From contig CAWEAS010000022.1 of NCBI GenBank assembly GCA_963807015.1, positions 62,001-126,000 on the forward strand: a stretch of DNA of 64,000 nucleotides. Reading direction: 5' to 3'. Each line of letters begins with the position of its first letter. The stretch's first letter is position 1. Below are positions 37,403 through 46,822 of the stretch, in pieces. The DNA is from JAJPKK01 sp963807015. Its GTDB lineage: Bacteria; Pseudomonadota; Alphaproteobacteria; Rhizobiales; Xanthobacteraceae. The notes beneath the pieces are model-generated. The model saw nothing but the letters and a program-made list of their open reading frames with translations, ran no database searches and was not told the origin of the DNA. The translations under genes were made by a program, and so were the position numbers.

Positions 37403-39910
37403 TCAATCGATGCCGGCGCAGACGTCGATCGCCGGCTCGCGGAAGGGATATCCGGCCATGCGCATCTCCTCCCACGATAGCGTCGTGACGCCGCGCAGGC
37501 GATTGGCGCAGGCCTCGTGCAGCAAGGCCGCGAGCGAGAGGCCGGTGAGGTGCACGTCCCAAGCAACCATGGGGCCGTCGTCCGATACCGCAAGCACATT
37601 GGCGCCGTTCGGGTCGAACGCGACAGCTACGCCGTTGAACGGAGTCTCGGCAAGCTTTCGGCCGGTATCGGCATCAAACACCGCCAGCTTTTCGTTCGAG
37701 ACCGCGATGATGCGTTTGCCATCGGCACTGAACTGCGTCGCGTTGCTGACCGGGACGATGAAGATCGGCTCGCCGCTCGCGGTGTCCCACACCTTGGCGC
37801 TGTATTGCATTCCGCCGCGCGCGATAATTTTGGTGCCGTCAGCGTTGAACTGCGCATCGGCGACGCCATTGGAATCGCTTAGCTCCAGAATGGGCTGTCC
37901 GGTGCCGGCATCCCAGATTTGCGCATTCTCCCCGAGCGTCAAAACACGGCTGCCATCGGGACTGAACCGCGCGGAATTGAAACTCGAGTCTGCGGCACCG
38001 AATGTCGCCAAAACCCGGCGTGACGCGACATCCAAAATCTGCGCTCGTCCCATCGACGGCCCGATGAGAACCCGCTTGCCGTCGGGGCTCAACGTCGCAA
38101 ACTGCGGGTCACCGCCGGCGTCGAGAACAGCGACCTCGCGCCCCGACGGCAGCTCCGACACAAGCACCTTCTGTTCTTGCGATATGGTGACGACGCGATG
38201 GCCATCGCGGCTGAAGGGGGCAGTCGAAAAGCGCTGACCGGCGAGCCGCTTGATTTCGCGTCCCGTCGCACCGTCCCAGATGACGGCATCGTCACCAACC
38301 GTCGTCAGTAAAACAGTCCCATCCGGCGACATGGCGACACCGTCATAGGTGTCGGCTTGAAGCGTGGCAATGTGCTGGCGCTTGCTCACGTCCCACAGAG
38401 ACGTCTGATAAGACGAGCCTGACGTGTCGAGGTTGGTATCGACGCTGACGACGACCCTCGAGCGATCGGGACTGAACTCCACTGTGACCGGAAGCCCACC
38501 GCCAGGATGTCGCGGCAGCACCTCCGGCAATACGACGACAGGATTGGCGTCCATGGCCCAGACACGCACCGTGCCTTCGTCGCCGCGCATGAAGGCTACC
38601 TGGCGGCCGGTATCGGTCTCTGCAACGATCGTGTCCCCGAACGGCGCGTCGCCGAGATAATTGTCGGTCGCCGCCCGGCGACCATTCTCGATCAAAGTGG
38701 CCCCGCGGGTGCCGCCCAAACCGCCGTTCGGCAGGACGGCGAGCTTCTTTCCACTCGATGCATCCCAGACGGTTGCCGCGGCATAGAGGCCCGTGCCGAC
38801 CGTGAGTATGCGGGAGCCGTCCGGGCTGAACTCCGCGCTTTCGATCCCGGCCTCGTCGACAGGAATCGAGAGATTGTTGGGGTCGGGTTCGTCGCGCAGC
38901 ACAAGCAGTTGCCGGCCATCTTGCGCGTTCCACACCCGCGCGGTCGGGTCTTTGAAGCCCTCGCCGGTGACCGTCACCACCTTCGTTCCATCGGGGCTAA
39001 AGCTCGCATCGCGCAATTGCGCGACATGACCCCTCATCAACGCAAGCGGACGGCCGGTTGCCGCATCCGATACGCGCGCGGTCCGATCATATGACGCCGT
39101 CACCACCTTGGTGCCGTCCGGGCTGAAGGCGGCCGACGTGACCGCTTCGGTGTGGCCGGTGATGATCGCAATCTGGCGACCCGTCGCCGCGTCCCAGACG
39201 CGCGCGGTCTTGTCATCGGAAGCCGTGACGACCCGGTTGCCATCGCGGCTGAAGGCGTAGCCCCAGAGGAATTCGGTGTGTCCCCGCAGGACCGGACCAT
39301 CCTCAAATCCGGTAGTCACCCGAAACACCTGCGCAAGATTGTTGCCGATATCGGCAATGATCTTGGTACCGTCGGGGCTGAACACTGGATCATGCCCGCC
39401 GCTGTCACCAATGTTCTTCTGCGCCAGCAACTTATTGCGGGGAATGTCCCAGAGCTGAAAGCCATTGTCCCTTACGACGGCCCGTGTCCCGTCAGGCGAA
39501 AACACCGCGCTGGCCGATTGCGGCAGCCGGTAGATCCAATCGGCGGCAGCGACCGCGGCAGCGAGTTCCGCCCGCGCGTTCGGCGACGGCGCCGTGCTGC
39601 CAGGCACCGTCACGCGTGCTGCATGAACCGCAAAGCGAAGCGCGCGCTCGGAGTCGCCAAGCACCCTTGCGTGCGCAGCAAGCTCGGCAAGAAAATTCGC
39701 GCGCTCGCGCGCCAGCGCCTGATCCTTCTCCTTCAAGGCTTGCTGCAATTCGGCAATTGTCGCTGGCGCGGCTTGCTGCGCCGGTTGGCTTGGCCGGGCC
39801 GGCGCGTTTTGGGCATGGCCGACAGTGCTAACCACACCCAGACACATCGCAAGGGCAGCACCGACCGCACAGCGCCCCGAGCTCAGGCGCAATGTTGAAT
39901 GAACCGGCAT
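37403..39910 (-). CDS. Exported WD40-repeat protein
   Basis: An 835-residue protein. A signal peptide covers residues 1-33 (cleavage near GHAQNAP), then a Pro/Ala/Gln-rich linker and a coiled-coil (IAELQQALKEKDQALARERANFLAEL, about 50-80). The rest is made of about 14 WD40-type repeats with units like FSPDGTKVVTASYDRTARVSDAATGR, enough for two seven-blade propellers. Such proteins bind other proteins; there is no enzymatic domain. Bacterial WD40 repeat proteins fused to a short coiled-coil often derive from larger TIR, caspase or NTPase fusions, but no such domain is left here. It is convergent with nothing and stands alone. Confidence 0.82.
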   Translation of the reverse strand: MPVHSTLRLSSGRCAVGAALAMCLGVVSTVGHAQNAPARPSQPAQQAAPATIAELQQALKEKDQALARERANFLAELAAHARVLGDSERALRFAVHAARVTVPGSTAPSPNARAELAAAVAAADWIYRLPQSASAVFSPDGTRAVVRDNGFQLWDIPRNKLLAQKNIGDSGGHDPVFSPDGTKIIADIGNNLAQVFRVTTGFEDGPVLRGHTEFLWGYAFSRDGNRVVTASDDKTARVWDAATGRQIAIITGHTEAVTSAAFSPDGTKVVTASYDRTARVSDAATGRPLALMRGHVAQLRDASFSPDGTKVVTVTGEGFKDPTARVWNAQDGRQLLVLRDEPDPNNLSIPVDEAGIESAEFSPDGSRILTVGTGLYAAATVWDASSGKKLAVLPNGGLGGTRGATLIENGRRAATDNYLGDAPFGDTIVAETDTGRQVAFMRGDEGTVRVWAMDANPVVVLPEVLPRHPGGGLPVTVEFSPDRSRVVVSVDTNLDTSGSSYQTSLWDVSKRQHIATLQADTYDGVAMSPDGTVLLTTVGDDAVIWDGATGREIKRLAGQRFSTAPFSRDGHRVVTISQEQKVLVSELPSGREVAVLDAGGDPQFATLSPDGKRVLIGPSMGRAQILDVASRRVLATFGAADSSFNSARFSPDGSRVLTLGENAQIWDAGTGQPILELSDSNGVADAQFNADGTKIIARGGMQYSAKVWDTASGEPIFIVPVSNATQFSADGKRIIAVSNEKLAVFDADTGRKLAETPFNGVAVAFDPNGANVLAVSDDGPMVAWDVHLTGLSLAALLHEACANRLRGVTTLSWEEMRMAGYPFREPAIDVCAGID

Positions 39911-40110
39911 TGGAATCTCCTGCCTTGAATATCGAACAGAACAAGCTGAATAAAAGTTCAGATCAACAATTCATCATGCCCAGGGCGTACGCGCCTTACG
40001 TGGTTAAAATTAGTCCTATCGGTTCGTAGCGATCGCTTTGATCGAACTCAACGCCCGGACGATCAGATGATAAATGTTTAATCTTGATGACGCTCTCCGC
40101 GATATCGCAC

Positions 40111-41347
40111 ATGGAGAGCACAACAACGGAGCACGCACCTGCCTTCGCCGCCAAGCCAAGCCGACCGCGTTGTCATCGTCGGAGCGGGTCCTGTCGGGCT
40201 CACGGCGGCGCTCGCCCTTGCGCGACGCGGCATTCCCAACCTCGTGCTCGCCGCGGAGCCTGAGCTCGTCCGCGAACTGCGCGGCTCGACCTTCCACCCG
40301 CCGACCCTCGACATGCTCGATGAGTTCGATGTGGTCCCGCACATGATCGCCGACGGACTGAAGGCGCCGACCTGGCAGTTTCGCGATCGCGAGACCGGTC
40401 CAGTGGCGACCTTCGACCTGTCATTGCTAGCCGGCGAGACCAACCATCCCTACCGGGTGCAATGCGAGCAGTGGAAACTGATGCGGCTGCTGCATGACGA
40501 GTACCTGAAAATTCCCGGCGCTGAGATCCGGTTCGACTGCGAGGTCACGGATGTGCGCCCTGCCGACGATGCCGTCACCGTCGCGGCGAAGACCCCGTCG
40601 GGCCCGGCGACGTTCAGCGGACGGTACGTGATCGCCGCTGATGGCGCGCGGAGCGCCGTGCGCCGCTCGCTCGGCGCTGACTTCGAAGGCTTTACCTATC
40701 CCGAGCTGTTTCTGATCGCGTCGACCGACTTTCCCTTCGAAGAGACCCTGCGCGACATCGCCTATGTGAACTATATCGCCGATCCCAACGAATGGCTGGT
40801 GCTGCTGCGGGTGCCTGGCTTGTGGCGCGTCTTGGTGCCGGCCGCGGAGGATTCCGACCGCGACATGCTTTTGTCGGACGAAACGCTGCAGGCCATGCTG
40901 CGTCGCGTGGTCCCGCGCGAGGAGCCCTATCGGATTGCTCACCGCTCGGTCTATCACGTGCATCAGCGCGTCGCGGCATCGTTTCGCTTCGGACGGGTTC
41001 TGCTCGCCGGTGATGCCGCCCACATCAACAATCCGCTCGGCGGCATGGGGATGAACGGCGGCATCCACGACGCCTTCAATCTCGCCGACAAGCTCGCCGC
41101 GATCTATGCCGGCGCCGACGAGCGGCTGCTCGACCGCTACGACCGGCAGCGCCGGACCGTCGCGGTCGAAGCGGTCCAGCAGCAGACCATGCGCAACCAC
41201 CAGCTCATCAGCGAACGCGATCCGGCGGTGCGGCAAAAGTCGCTCGATGCCATGCGCCGCACCGGCGATGATCCGAAACTCGCGCGCGATTACATGCGCA
41301 ATACGGCGATGATCAGCAGCGTGCGCCGCGCCGCGGAGATCCAATGA
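40111..41347 (+). CDS. FAD-dependent aromatic-type monooxygenase (MhpA/PheA-like), with start problem
   Basis: A protein of about 411 residues when an early one-base shift is assumed. The Rossmann motif DRVVIVGAGPVGLTAALALARRGI is encoded in frame at 40163-40233, but no usual start codon precedes it; the first available one, GTG at 40244, would remove the FAD motif. An ATG at 40111 in the neighbouring frame gives MESTTTEHAPAFAA, which would join after one extra base. Later landmarks are DGARSAVRRSL (family DG motif) and LLAGDAAHINNPLGGMGMNGGIHDAFNL (FAD/NADPH GD motif). Relatives hydroxylate phenols or quinols. The TctC gene overlaps its stop. Confidence 0.78.
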
Positions 41348-42333
41348 TGCCCCTGCGAATCCTGCGCGGATGCGTTGTCATCGCCTCCATTTTTGCCGTC
41401 ATCATTCTTTGGAGCGGCACAGCGCCGCGCGCCCAAGCCTACCCTGATCGCCCCATCAAGATGATCGTTCCTTTTCCGGCCGGCGGCGGCGCCGACGTAT
41501 TGGTACGCATTCTCACCAACGTGATGGCCGCCGATCTCGGCCAGAGCATCATCATCATCAATCATCCGGGCGCCGGCGGTGCCCTCGCCTACGCGGAAGC
41601 GGCGCACGCACCGCCCGACGGCTACACGCTGGTCTGGACGGCGGCCGGCTTCGCCATCGTGGCGGCGACGCTTCCCAATCTCGGCTTCAACCCGAAGCGC
41701 GATCTCGTTCACGTCTGCGCCATTGCCCAAAACCCCCTCATCCTCGTCGTCAACCCGCAGGTTGACGCGAGAAGTGTCGGCGCATTGATTGCGGCGGCGA
41801 AGGCCAAGCCCGATACCATCAATTTCGCAAACAATGGCAATGGCACGTTGACCAACCTCGCGGTCGAACTGCTGAAGCTGCAAACCGGCGCGCCGGTGGT
41901 GCAGGTCGCCTATCGCGGCGACAACTTTTCGATCAGCGACGTGCTGGCGGGACACGTGCAGGCGATGTTTTCGAACAGTCCGGTCGCGCTGCCGCATATT
42001 ACGGCGGGCCGGCTGCGCGGTCTTGCCGTGACGTCGCCCGAGCGATCGCCGGCCATTCCCGAACTCCCCACCATGATCGAGGCAGGCGTCGCCGACTTCA
42101 GCGCCGTCGTTTGGCAGGGGTTCAGCGCGCCGGCCGGCGTGTCGCCGGCCGTCATCGCGCGGCTCAACAGCGCGGCGCGCCAGGCGCTGAACGCGCCTGA
42201 AGTCACCACGCGTTTCAAGGAGCTCGGCGCCGAACCGATGGGCGGCACACCGGAGGCCTTCGATGCGCTGGTGCGACATGAGCTCGACGTCTGGGCCGAT
42301 GTCGTGCGCCGCTCCGGCGTGACGGCGAATTAG
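41344..42333 (+). CDS. TctC/Bug-family substrate-binding protein
   Basis: A 329-residue exported protein; the signal peptide ends near PRAQAYPDRP. The mature N-terminus YPDRPIKMIVPFPAGGGADVLVR and the NFANNGNGTLTNLAVELL and VAYRGDNFSISDVLAGHVQAM stretches define the Bug fold. The start overlaps the monooxygenase stop by four bases, so binding protein and monooxygenase are coexpressed, which suggests the ligand is related to the monooxygenase substrate. No membrane subunits are nearby. Confidence 0.88.
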   Translation: MMPLRILRGCVVIASIFAVIILWSGTAPRAQAYPDRPIKMIVPFPAGGGADVLVRILTNVMAADLGQSIIIINHPGAGGALAYAEAAHAPPDGYTLVWTAAGFAIVAATLPNLGFNPKRDLVHVCAIAQNPLILVVNPQVDARSVGALIAAAKAKPDTINFANNGNGTLTNLAVELLKLQTGAPVVQVAYRGDNFSISDVLAGHVQAMFSNSPVALPHITAGRLRGLAVTSPERSPAIPELPTMIEAGVADFSAVVWQGFSAPAGVSPAVIARLNSAARQALNAPEVTTRFKELGAEPMGGTPEAFDALVRHELDVWADVVRRSGVTAN

Positions 42334-42340
42334 CGGCGCA

Positions 42341-43222
42341 TCATTCTGCAGCCTTGTAACGGGTCTCGCGCTCCCAGTAGGCCGGGAAGCCGACGAGTTC
42401 CTGAAGCTGCGTGAACGATACGGCGGGCGGAGGAGCCACCGCAGCGCCGGGTTGCAACGATTTAAGCGTCGCCTGCATCGCGGTGATGGCGGTGCTCAGC
42501 AGCATCACCGGATAGACCGCGAGCTTGTATCCGATCCGCGCGAGCTCGGCCGCCGGCAGGACGGGAGTCTTGCCGCCCGGCACCATGTTGGCGAGGCAGG
42601 GTTTGCCGATCGCGCTGCAGAAGTTACGCATCTCGGCTTCGGACTCCGGCGCCTCGAAGAAGATGATGTCGGCACCCTCCGCCTCGAAGTCGCGACAGCG
42701 CGCAAGCGCTTCCTCCGGGCCATGGACCGCGCGGGCGTCGGTGCGGGCGAGGATCAGGATATCGGCATCGCGACGCGCCTCCACTGCGGCGCGGATCTTC
42801 ATCCGGGCCTCCTCGCGAGATATGACCTGCTTGCCCCTGGTGTGGCCGCACTTCTTCGGGCTCACCTGGTCTTCGATCATCACTGCGGCAGCGCCGGCGC
42901 GGGCGTATTCGACGACCGTGCGCTGGACGTTGAGGGCGTTGCCATACCCGGTATCCCCGTCGCCGATGATCGGGTAGCCGGGCAGGGCCGCGCAGCAATT
43001 GCGCAGGCTGTCGAGCATCTCGGAGAATGAGATGAGTCCGGTATCCGGCAAAGCGAGCCGCGCCGCCGATACGGCAAACCCGCTCATGAACGCGACCTTG
43101 AAGCCGGCGTCGGCAATGAGCTTGGTCGAGAGTGCATCGAAGCAGCCCGGCATGATCCGGATGCCCGGCTCGGAGAGCAGTTCACGCAGGCGTTGAGCCG
43201 GGGTCACGTCGGTTTCCTCCAT
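42341..43222 (-). CDS. Isocitrate lyase/PEP mutase-family protein (oxaloacetate decarboxylase/2,3-dimethylmalate lyase-like)
   Basis: A 293-residue TIM-barrel enzyme. The motif VMIEDQVSPKKCGHTRGK is the family signature, with the KKCGH loop holding the catalytic Cys. Metal and substrate contacts appear in GDGDTGYGNALNV and LARTDARAVHG. It acts on the C-C or C-P bond of 2-oxo or 2-hydroxy dicarboxylates. Members with KKCGH are usually lyases rather than phosphonopyruvate-forming mutases. The gene is convergent with the Bug gene 41344 and is preceded on its strand by another Bug gene. Confidence 0.87.
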   Translation of the reverse strand: MEETDVTPAQRLRELLSEPGIRIMPGCFDALSTKLIADAGFKVAFMSGFAVSAARLALPDTGLISFSEMLDSLRNCCAALPGYPIIGDGDTGYGNALNVQRTVVEYARAGAAAVMIEDQVSPKKCGHTRGKQVISREEARMKIRAAVEARRDADILILARTDARAVHGPEEALARCRDFEAEGADIIFFEAPESEAEMRNFCSAIGKPCLANMVPGGKTPVLPAAELARIGYKLAVYPVMLLSTAITAMQATLKSLQPGAAVAPPPAVSFTQLQELVGFPAYWERETRYKAAE

Positions 43223-43266
43223 CCGGGCGTCGCGTCCATCAGCGCACTTCCTAAGCCTCCACAGAG

Positions 43267-44244
43267 CTACGGTCCGCCGAGGCCCGCTGCCTTCATTGCC
43301 TCCGCGAAAATCTTGCGGTCGGCCTTGAACGCCGCGGCGACCTCATCCTTGGTGAGGCCGCCGGGAACGATGCCGAGATTGATAAGGCGGTTCGCCGTTG
43401 CCGGCAATCGCGCAAAAGCGCTGATCTCGCTGCGGATCGCCTCGACGATGTCGTCCGGCGTGCCCGCGGGCACGACGAAGCCGTTCCAGGACTGCAGCAC
43501 GAAATCGGGAAACGTCTCGGCGACGACGGGAAGATCGGGGGCGGCGGCGAGCCGGTGCGCCGTGCCGGCTGCGATCAGCCGGATGCGGTCGCTCTTCGCG
43601 TGGGGCAGCAATTCGGAGGCGTTGCCGAAATACATATCGACCTGGCCCGACATCAGATCGGAGACGGCCTGCGGTCCGCCCTTCGCCGGCACCATCACCA
43701 TGTCGATGCCGGCGCGCGCGAGCAGCAAGGCCGGCGCGAGCTGGCTGATGTTCTGTGTGCCGGCGGTCACGTAATTGAGCTTGCCCGGATTGGCCTTCGC
43801 AAAGGCAATGAATTCGGCAAGCGTGGTTGCCGGCAGGTCGCGCTTGATGGCAAGCACCTGGGCGCCGGTGCCGACATTGGTGATCGGAACGAGCTGCTTG
43901 TCGGCGTCGAAGTTGACCTTTTGAAGCATCGGCGTCAGCAGCAGCATTGACGATGGCGCAAACAGCATCGTGTAGCCGTCAGGCGGCGCATTCGCGACCT
44001 GGCCGACGGCGATCGCGCCGCCCGCACTCGGCCGGTTTTCGATGACGAACGGCTGGCCGAATTTTTCGGAGAGCCGCTCGGCGCCCAGTCGCGCCATCAT
44101 GTCGGTATTGCCGCCGGCGGCGAGCGGCACGATCACCGTCACGGGCCGGGTCGGCCACTCCGCGCGGGCGCGATCCATTGCCGCCGCCGCCAGCAATAGC
44201 GCCGCGGCGATGCCGATGATGCTCGTCTTCGAGAAAGCATGCAT
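43267..44244 (-). CDS. TctC/Bug-family substrate-binding protein
   Basis: A 325-residue exported protein. The ATG at 44244 follows GCAGGTG and starts a good signal peptide ending near RARAEWPTRP; an earlier start is less likely. Mature part begins WPTRPVTVIVPLAAGGNTDMMAR and has LNYVTAGTQNISQLAPALLLA. It is upstream of, and in the same direction as, the PEP-mutase-like gene, with 44 bases between them, so the two are probably one unit. Confidence 0.88.
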   Translation of the reverse strand: MHAFSKTSIIGIAAALLLAAAAMDRARAEWPTRPVTVIVPLAAGGNTDMMARLGAERLSEKFGQPFVIENRPSAGGAIAVGQVANAPPDGYTMLFAPSSMLLLTPMLQKVNFDADKQLVPITNVGTGAQVLAIKRDLPATTLAEFIAFAKANPGKLNYVTAGTQNISQLAPALLLARAGIDMVMVPAKGGPQAVSDLMSGQVDMYFGNASELLPHAKSDRIRLIAAGTAHRLAAAPDLPVVAETFPDFVLQSWNGFVVPAGTPDDIVEAIRSEISAFARLPATANRLINLGIVPGGLTKDEVAAAFKADRKIFAEAMKAAGLGGP

Positions 44245-44422
44245 GTTCACACCTGCATACATCTTACGCCGAACCGACGCATGTCGGTGCCAGCAATGCA
44301 GAATCCGGGCCACGCTCCGCTTTCGCCGCGCCGCTTCTCTGCTTGGCAGGGCAGCGCGAATTGACCATCATCGCCGCCGATCGGTCGGGCGTGGCCGGAT
44401 AATCACGTGACGGGAGTGAACG

Positions 44423-46090
44423 ATGAGGAAGTTGCTGGCGGCTCTACTGTGTTCGTGGTGCAGCTGCGCGGCGGCCCAGACGGCGCAGGAACTGGTCGAC
44501 AACGGCAAGAATACCGAGAACGTCACCACGTTCGGCATGGGCTATCGCCTCAACCAATACAGTCCCCTCGCCCAGATCAACAAATCGAACGTCAAACGCC
44601 TTGTCCCGATTTGGGCGACCAGCCTGAGCAACGATTCGGGCGAGCTTGCGCAACCGACGGTCTACAACGGCGTGATGTACGTCGTGAACGGCAATCAAAC
44701 CTTCGCCTTCGATGTCGCCACCGGCGAACAGATTTGGCACACGCCGGTCGAGTATGAACGCGCCGCCGCGCGCGTCGGCGCGCCCGGCGTGATCATGCGC
44801 GGCGGAGCGACGATCTACAATGGCAAGCTGTTTCGCGAGGCAATCGACTGCCAGGTGATCGCCCTCGACATGAAGACCGGAAAGGTCGTGTGGAAGCAGA
44901 AGTTCGCCGATTACAAGGAAGGCTACACCGGGATCACCGCGCCTCTCGTCGCAAACGGCGTCCTTATCACCAGCATGGCGGGTGGCGACCGCACCACGCG
45001 CGGCTTCCTGATCGGCTGGGACCCCGAGACCGGGCAGAAGCTGTGGACCCGCTACACCATCCCGGCGCCCGGCGAGCCGGGCTCGGAGACGTGGCCGAAG
45101 GACATCCCCGACGCCTGGAAGTACGGCGGCGGCTCGACCTGGCAGAACGGCTCCTACGATCCCGAGCTTGACCTCGTCTACTGGGGCACCGGCAACGCCG
45201 AGCCGTACAACCCGATCTATCGCGGCGGCAACGACAGCGTTCATACCGCGAGCGTGATCGCCGTTCGCCCGAAAACCGGCGAGCTGGTGTGGGCTTATCA
45301 ATACATTCCGAACGAGAGCTACGACTTCGACGGCACGGCCGAGCCGGTGCTTGCGGACCTCACCATCGACGGGCGTCCCCGCAAGGTGATCCTCAACGCC
45401 AACAAGAACGGCTTCATGTACGTGATCGATCGCGCCAACGGCAAATTGATCGCGGCGCATCCGTTCGTGAAAGTGAACTGGGCTTCGCACATCGACCTTC
45501 AGTCCGGACGGCCGGTGCTCACCGACATTTACGACCGCGCCCTCAAGGGCGAGACGGTCGAGATCTGGCCGTCGCGCGGCCAGAACGCGACGCTGCCGGC
45601 CTTCAATCCCAAAACCGGGCTCATCTACGTGAACTCCTGGGAAATTTCCCGGATCATGAAATACACCAAGGTCGACTTCGTCATGGGCCAGGGCTCGACC
45701 GGCGTCGACACGAGCTTCACTACGCCGCCCGCCGGCCAGCCATGGGGCTATCACATGGCGTTCGATCCGCTGACCGGCAAAGCCGCGTGGAAAGTGCCGG
45801 TAACCGGCACCGTGCTGTCCGCCGGCATGCTTTCGACCGACGGCGGCTTGCTGTTCACCGGCCACCTCAACGGCGACTTCATCGCACTCGATCAGGCAAC
45901 CGGCGAGACGCTGTGGAAGTTCAAGACGACCTCCGGCATCAACGCCCCGCCGATCACTTACACCCACAACGGCAAGCAATACGTGACCGTGCTGTCGGGG
46001 ATCGGCGGCGTGCTCAACCGGGTGATGAAAGCCGCGGACCGCACGCCGACCGGCGGGTCGGTATGGACGTTCGCTTTGATGCCCGAATGA
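44423..46090 (+). CDS. PQQ-dependent alcohol dehydrogenase with a lanthanide-type Asp pair
   Basis: A 555-residue quinoprotein. Residues 1-18 are a signal peptide. The beta-propeller W-motifs (such as DVATGEQIWHTPV, DMKTGKVVWKQKF, KTGELVWAYQY, GETLWKFKT) are evident. The catalytic Asp is D301 in ESYDFDGTAEPVL, and two residues on D303 is present; that extra Asp marks lanthanide-dependent enzymes (XoxF, ExaF, PedH), where calcium enzymes have Ala or Ser. The vicinal disulphide of most methanol dehydrogenases is missing, and the usual metal-binding Glu seems to be Asp in GGDRTTRGF. It is shorter than XoxF. The cytochrome c gene follows 26 bases later. Confidence 0.85.
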   Translation: MRKLLAALLCSWCSCAAAQTAQELVDNGKNTENVTTFGMGYRLNQYSPLAQINKSNVKRLVPIWATSLSNDSGELAQPTVYNGVMYVVNGNQTFAFDVATGEQIWHTPVEYERAAARVGAPGVIMRGGATIYNGKLFREAIDCQVIALDMKTGKVVWKQKFADYKEGYTGITAPLVANGVLITSMAGGDRTTRGFLIGWDPETGQKLWTRYTIPAPGEPGSETWPKDIPDAWKYGGGSTWQNGSYDPELDLVYWGTGNAEPYNPIYRGGNDSVHTASVIAVRPKTGELVWAYQYIPNESYDFDGTAEPVLADLTIDGRPRKVILNANKNGFMYVIDRANGKLIAAHPFVKVNWASHIDLQSGRPVLTDIYDRALKGETVEIWPSRGQNATLPAFNPKTGLIYVNSWEISRIMKYTKVDFVMGQGSTGVDTSFTTPPAGQPWGYHMAFDPLTGKAAWKVPVTGTVLSAGMLSTDGGLLFTGHLNGDFIALDQATGETLWKFKTTSGINAPPITYTHNGKQYVTVLSGIGGVLNRVMKAADRTPTGGSVWTFALMPE

Positions 46091-46116
46091 TGCGGCCGAG
46101 GACAACGCGACATCGT

Positions 46117-46437
46117 ATGAAATCAAAGGCCGTCATGACCGCGGCGCTCGCGCTTTCATGCGCGGGCGCGGCGGCACAGGATTTTAAATTTCCACCGGAG
46201 CAGATCAAGCGCGGCGCCGCGCTGTTTGCGATGAACTGCGCGACCTGCCACGGCGCCCACATGCGCGATCCGCAGTGGGCGATCGACCTCAAGAAATTTC
46301 CGCGCGATGCACACACGCGCTTCGTCGATTCAGTGACCTACGGCAAGGGCAACATGCCGTCCTGGGACGACGTGCTCAGCCCCGAAGATATCGAGGCGCT
46401 CTGGTCCTATGTCGTCGCCGGCGAGCCGGACAATTAG
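46117..46437 (+). CDS. Small periplasmic cytochrome c, partner of the PQQ dehydrogenase
   Basis: A 106-residue class I cytochrome c. The start ATG at 46117 gives a signal peptide (MKSKAVMTAALALSCAGAAAQ). The haem site NCATCHGAH is CxxCH, and the distal Met is likely the one in KGNMPSWDD. It follows the quinoprotein closely in the same direction, an arrangement normal for methanol and ethanol oxidation systems, so it should take electrons from that enzyme. The reading frame extends far upstream inside the dehydrogenase gene, but only this part is coding. Confidence 0.85.
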   Translation: MKSKAVMTAALALSCAGAAAQDFKFPPEQIKRGAALFAMNCATCHGAHMRDPQWAIDLKKFPRDAHTRFVDSVTYGKGNMPSWDDVLSPEDIEALWSYVVAGEPDN

Positions 46438-46594
46438 CGCGCATTCGATCCGAAAGAATCGCCTTTCGGTCGTCATGCCGGCGCTTGTCGCACGAGTATC
46501 CGGTTGAGTTTTCGTGGACAAGGCACACGGCGTTGATTCAAATTGGACTTGGCCGTGAGCAAACGATCCGAGACACGAGTAGAGATTCAACGCC

Positions 46595-46822
46595 ATGCGG
46601 CATCACGATGGCGTCGTTCATGAGGTTCTGAAGCATTCGCCATGGGCAGATTTGGAAGAACTTGTGGATGCGCACGGTGCTGATGTGCGGGTACGGCGCC
46701 TGACCACGAAGAGTCAGCTGGCGGCGTTGCGCTATGCGCAGCGCGGACGGCGATTCCACCACATCGAAATGCGCTCCAGACTCGCGGATTGGCCGCATCG
46801 GGCGAAAGGCCGCGCCCCGTGA
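46595..46822 (+). pseudogene. IS4-type transposase N-terminal remnant (DUF4372)
   Basis: This 75-codon frame encodes MRHHDGVVHEVLKHSPW, DAHGADVRVRRLTTKSQLAALRYAQ and IEMRSRLA. It is the N-terminal DUF4372 segment of IS4-like transposases (family pattern: MRHxxSVFHQLLKxIPW ... VRRLTTKSQ), which then breaks off before the catalytic domain. It is a fragment of an old insertion, different from the intact IS4 element at 32301. The 157 bases before it (46438-46594) may be part of the same remnant. Confidence 0.6.

Noticed and set aside
36623..37480. 285-residue plus-strand frame
   Set aside because: Antisense of the racemase-fold gene, which has the recognisable motifs.
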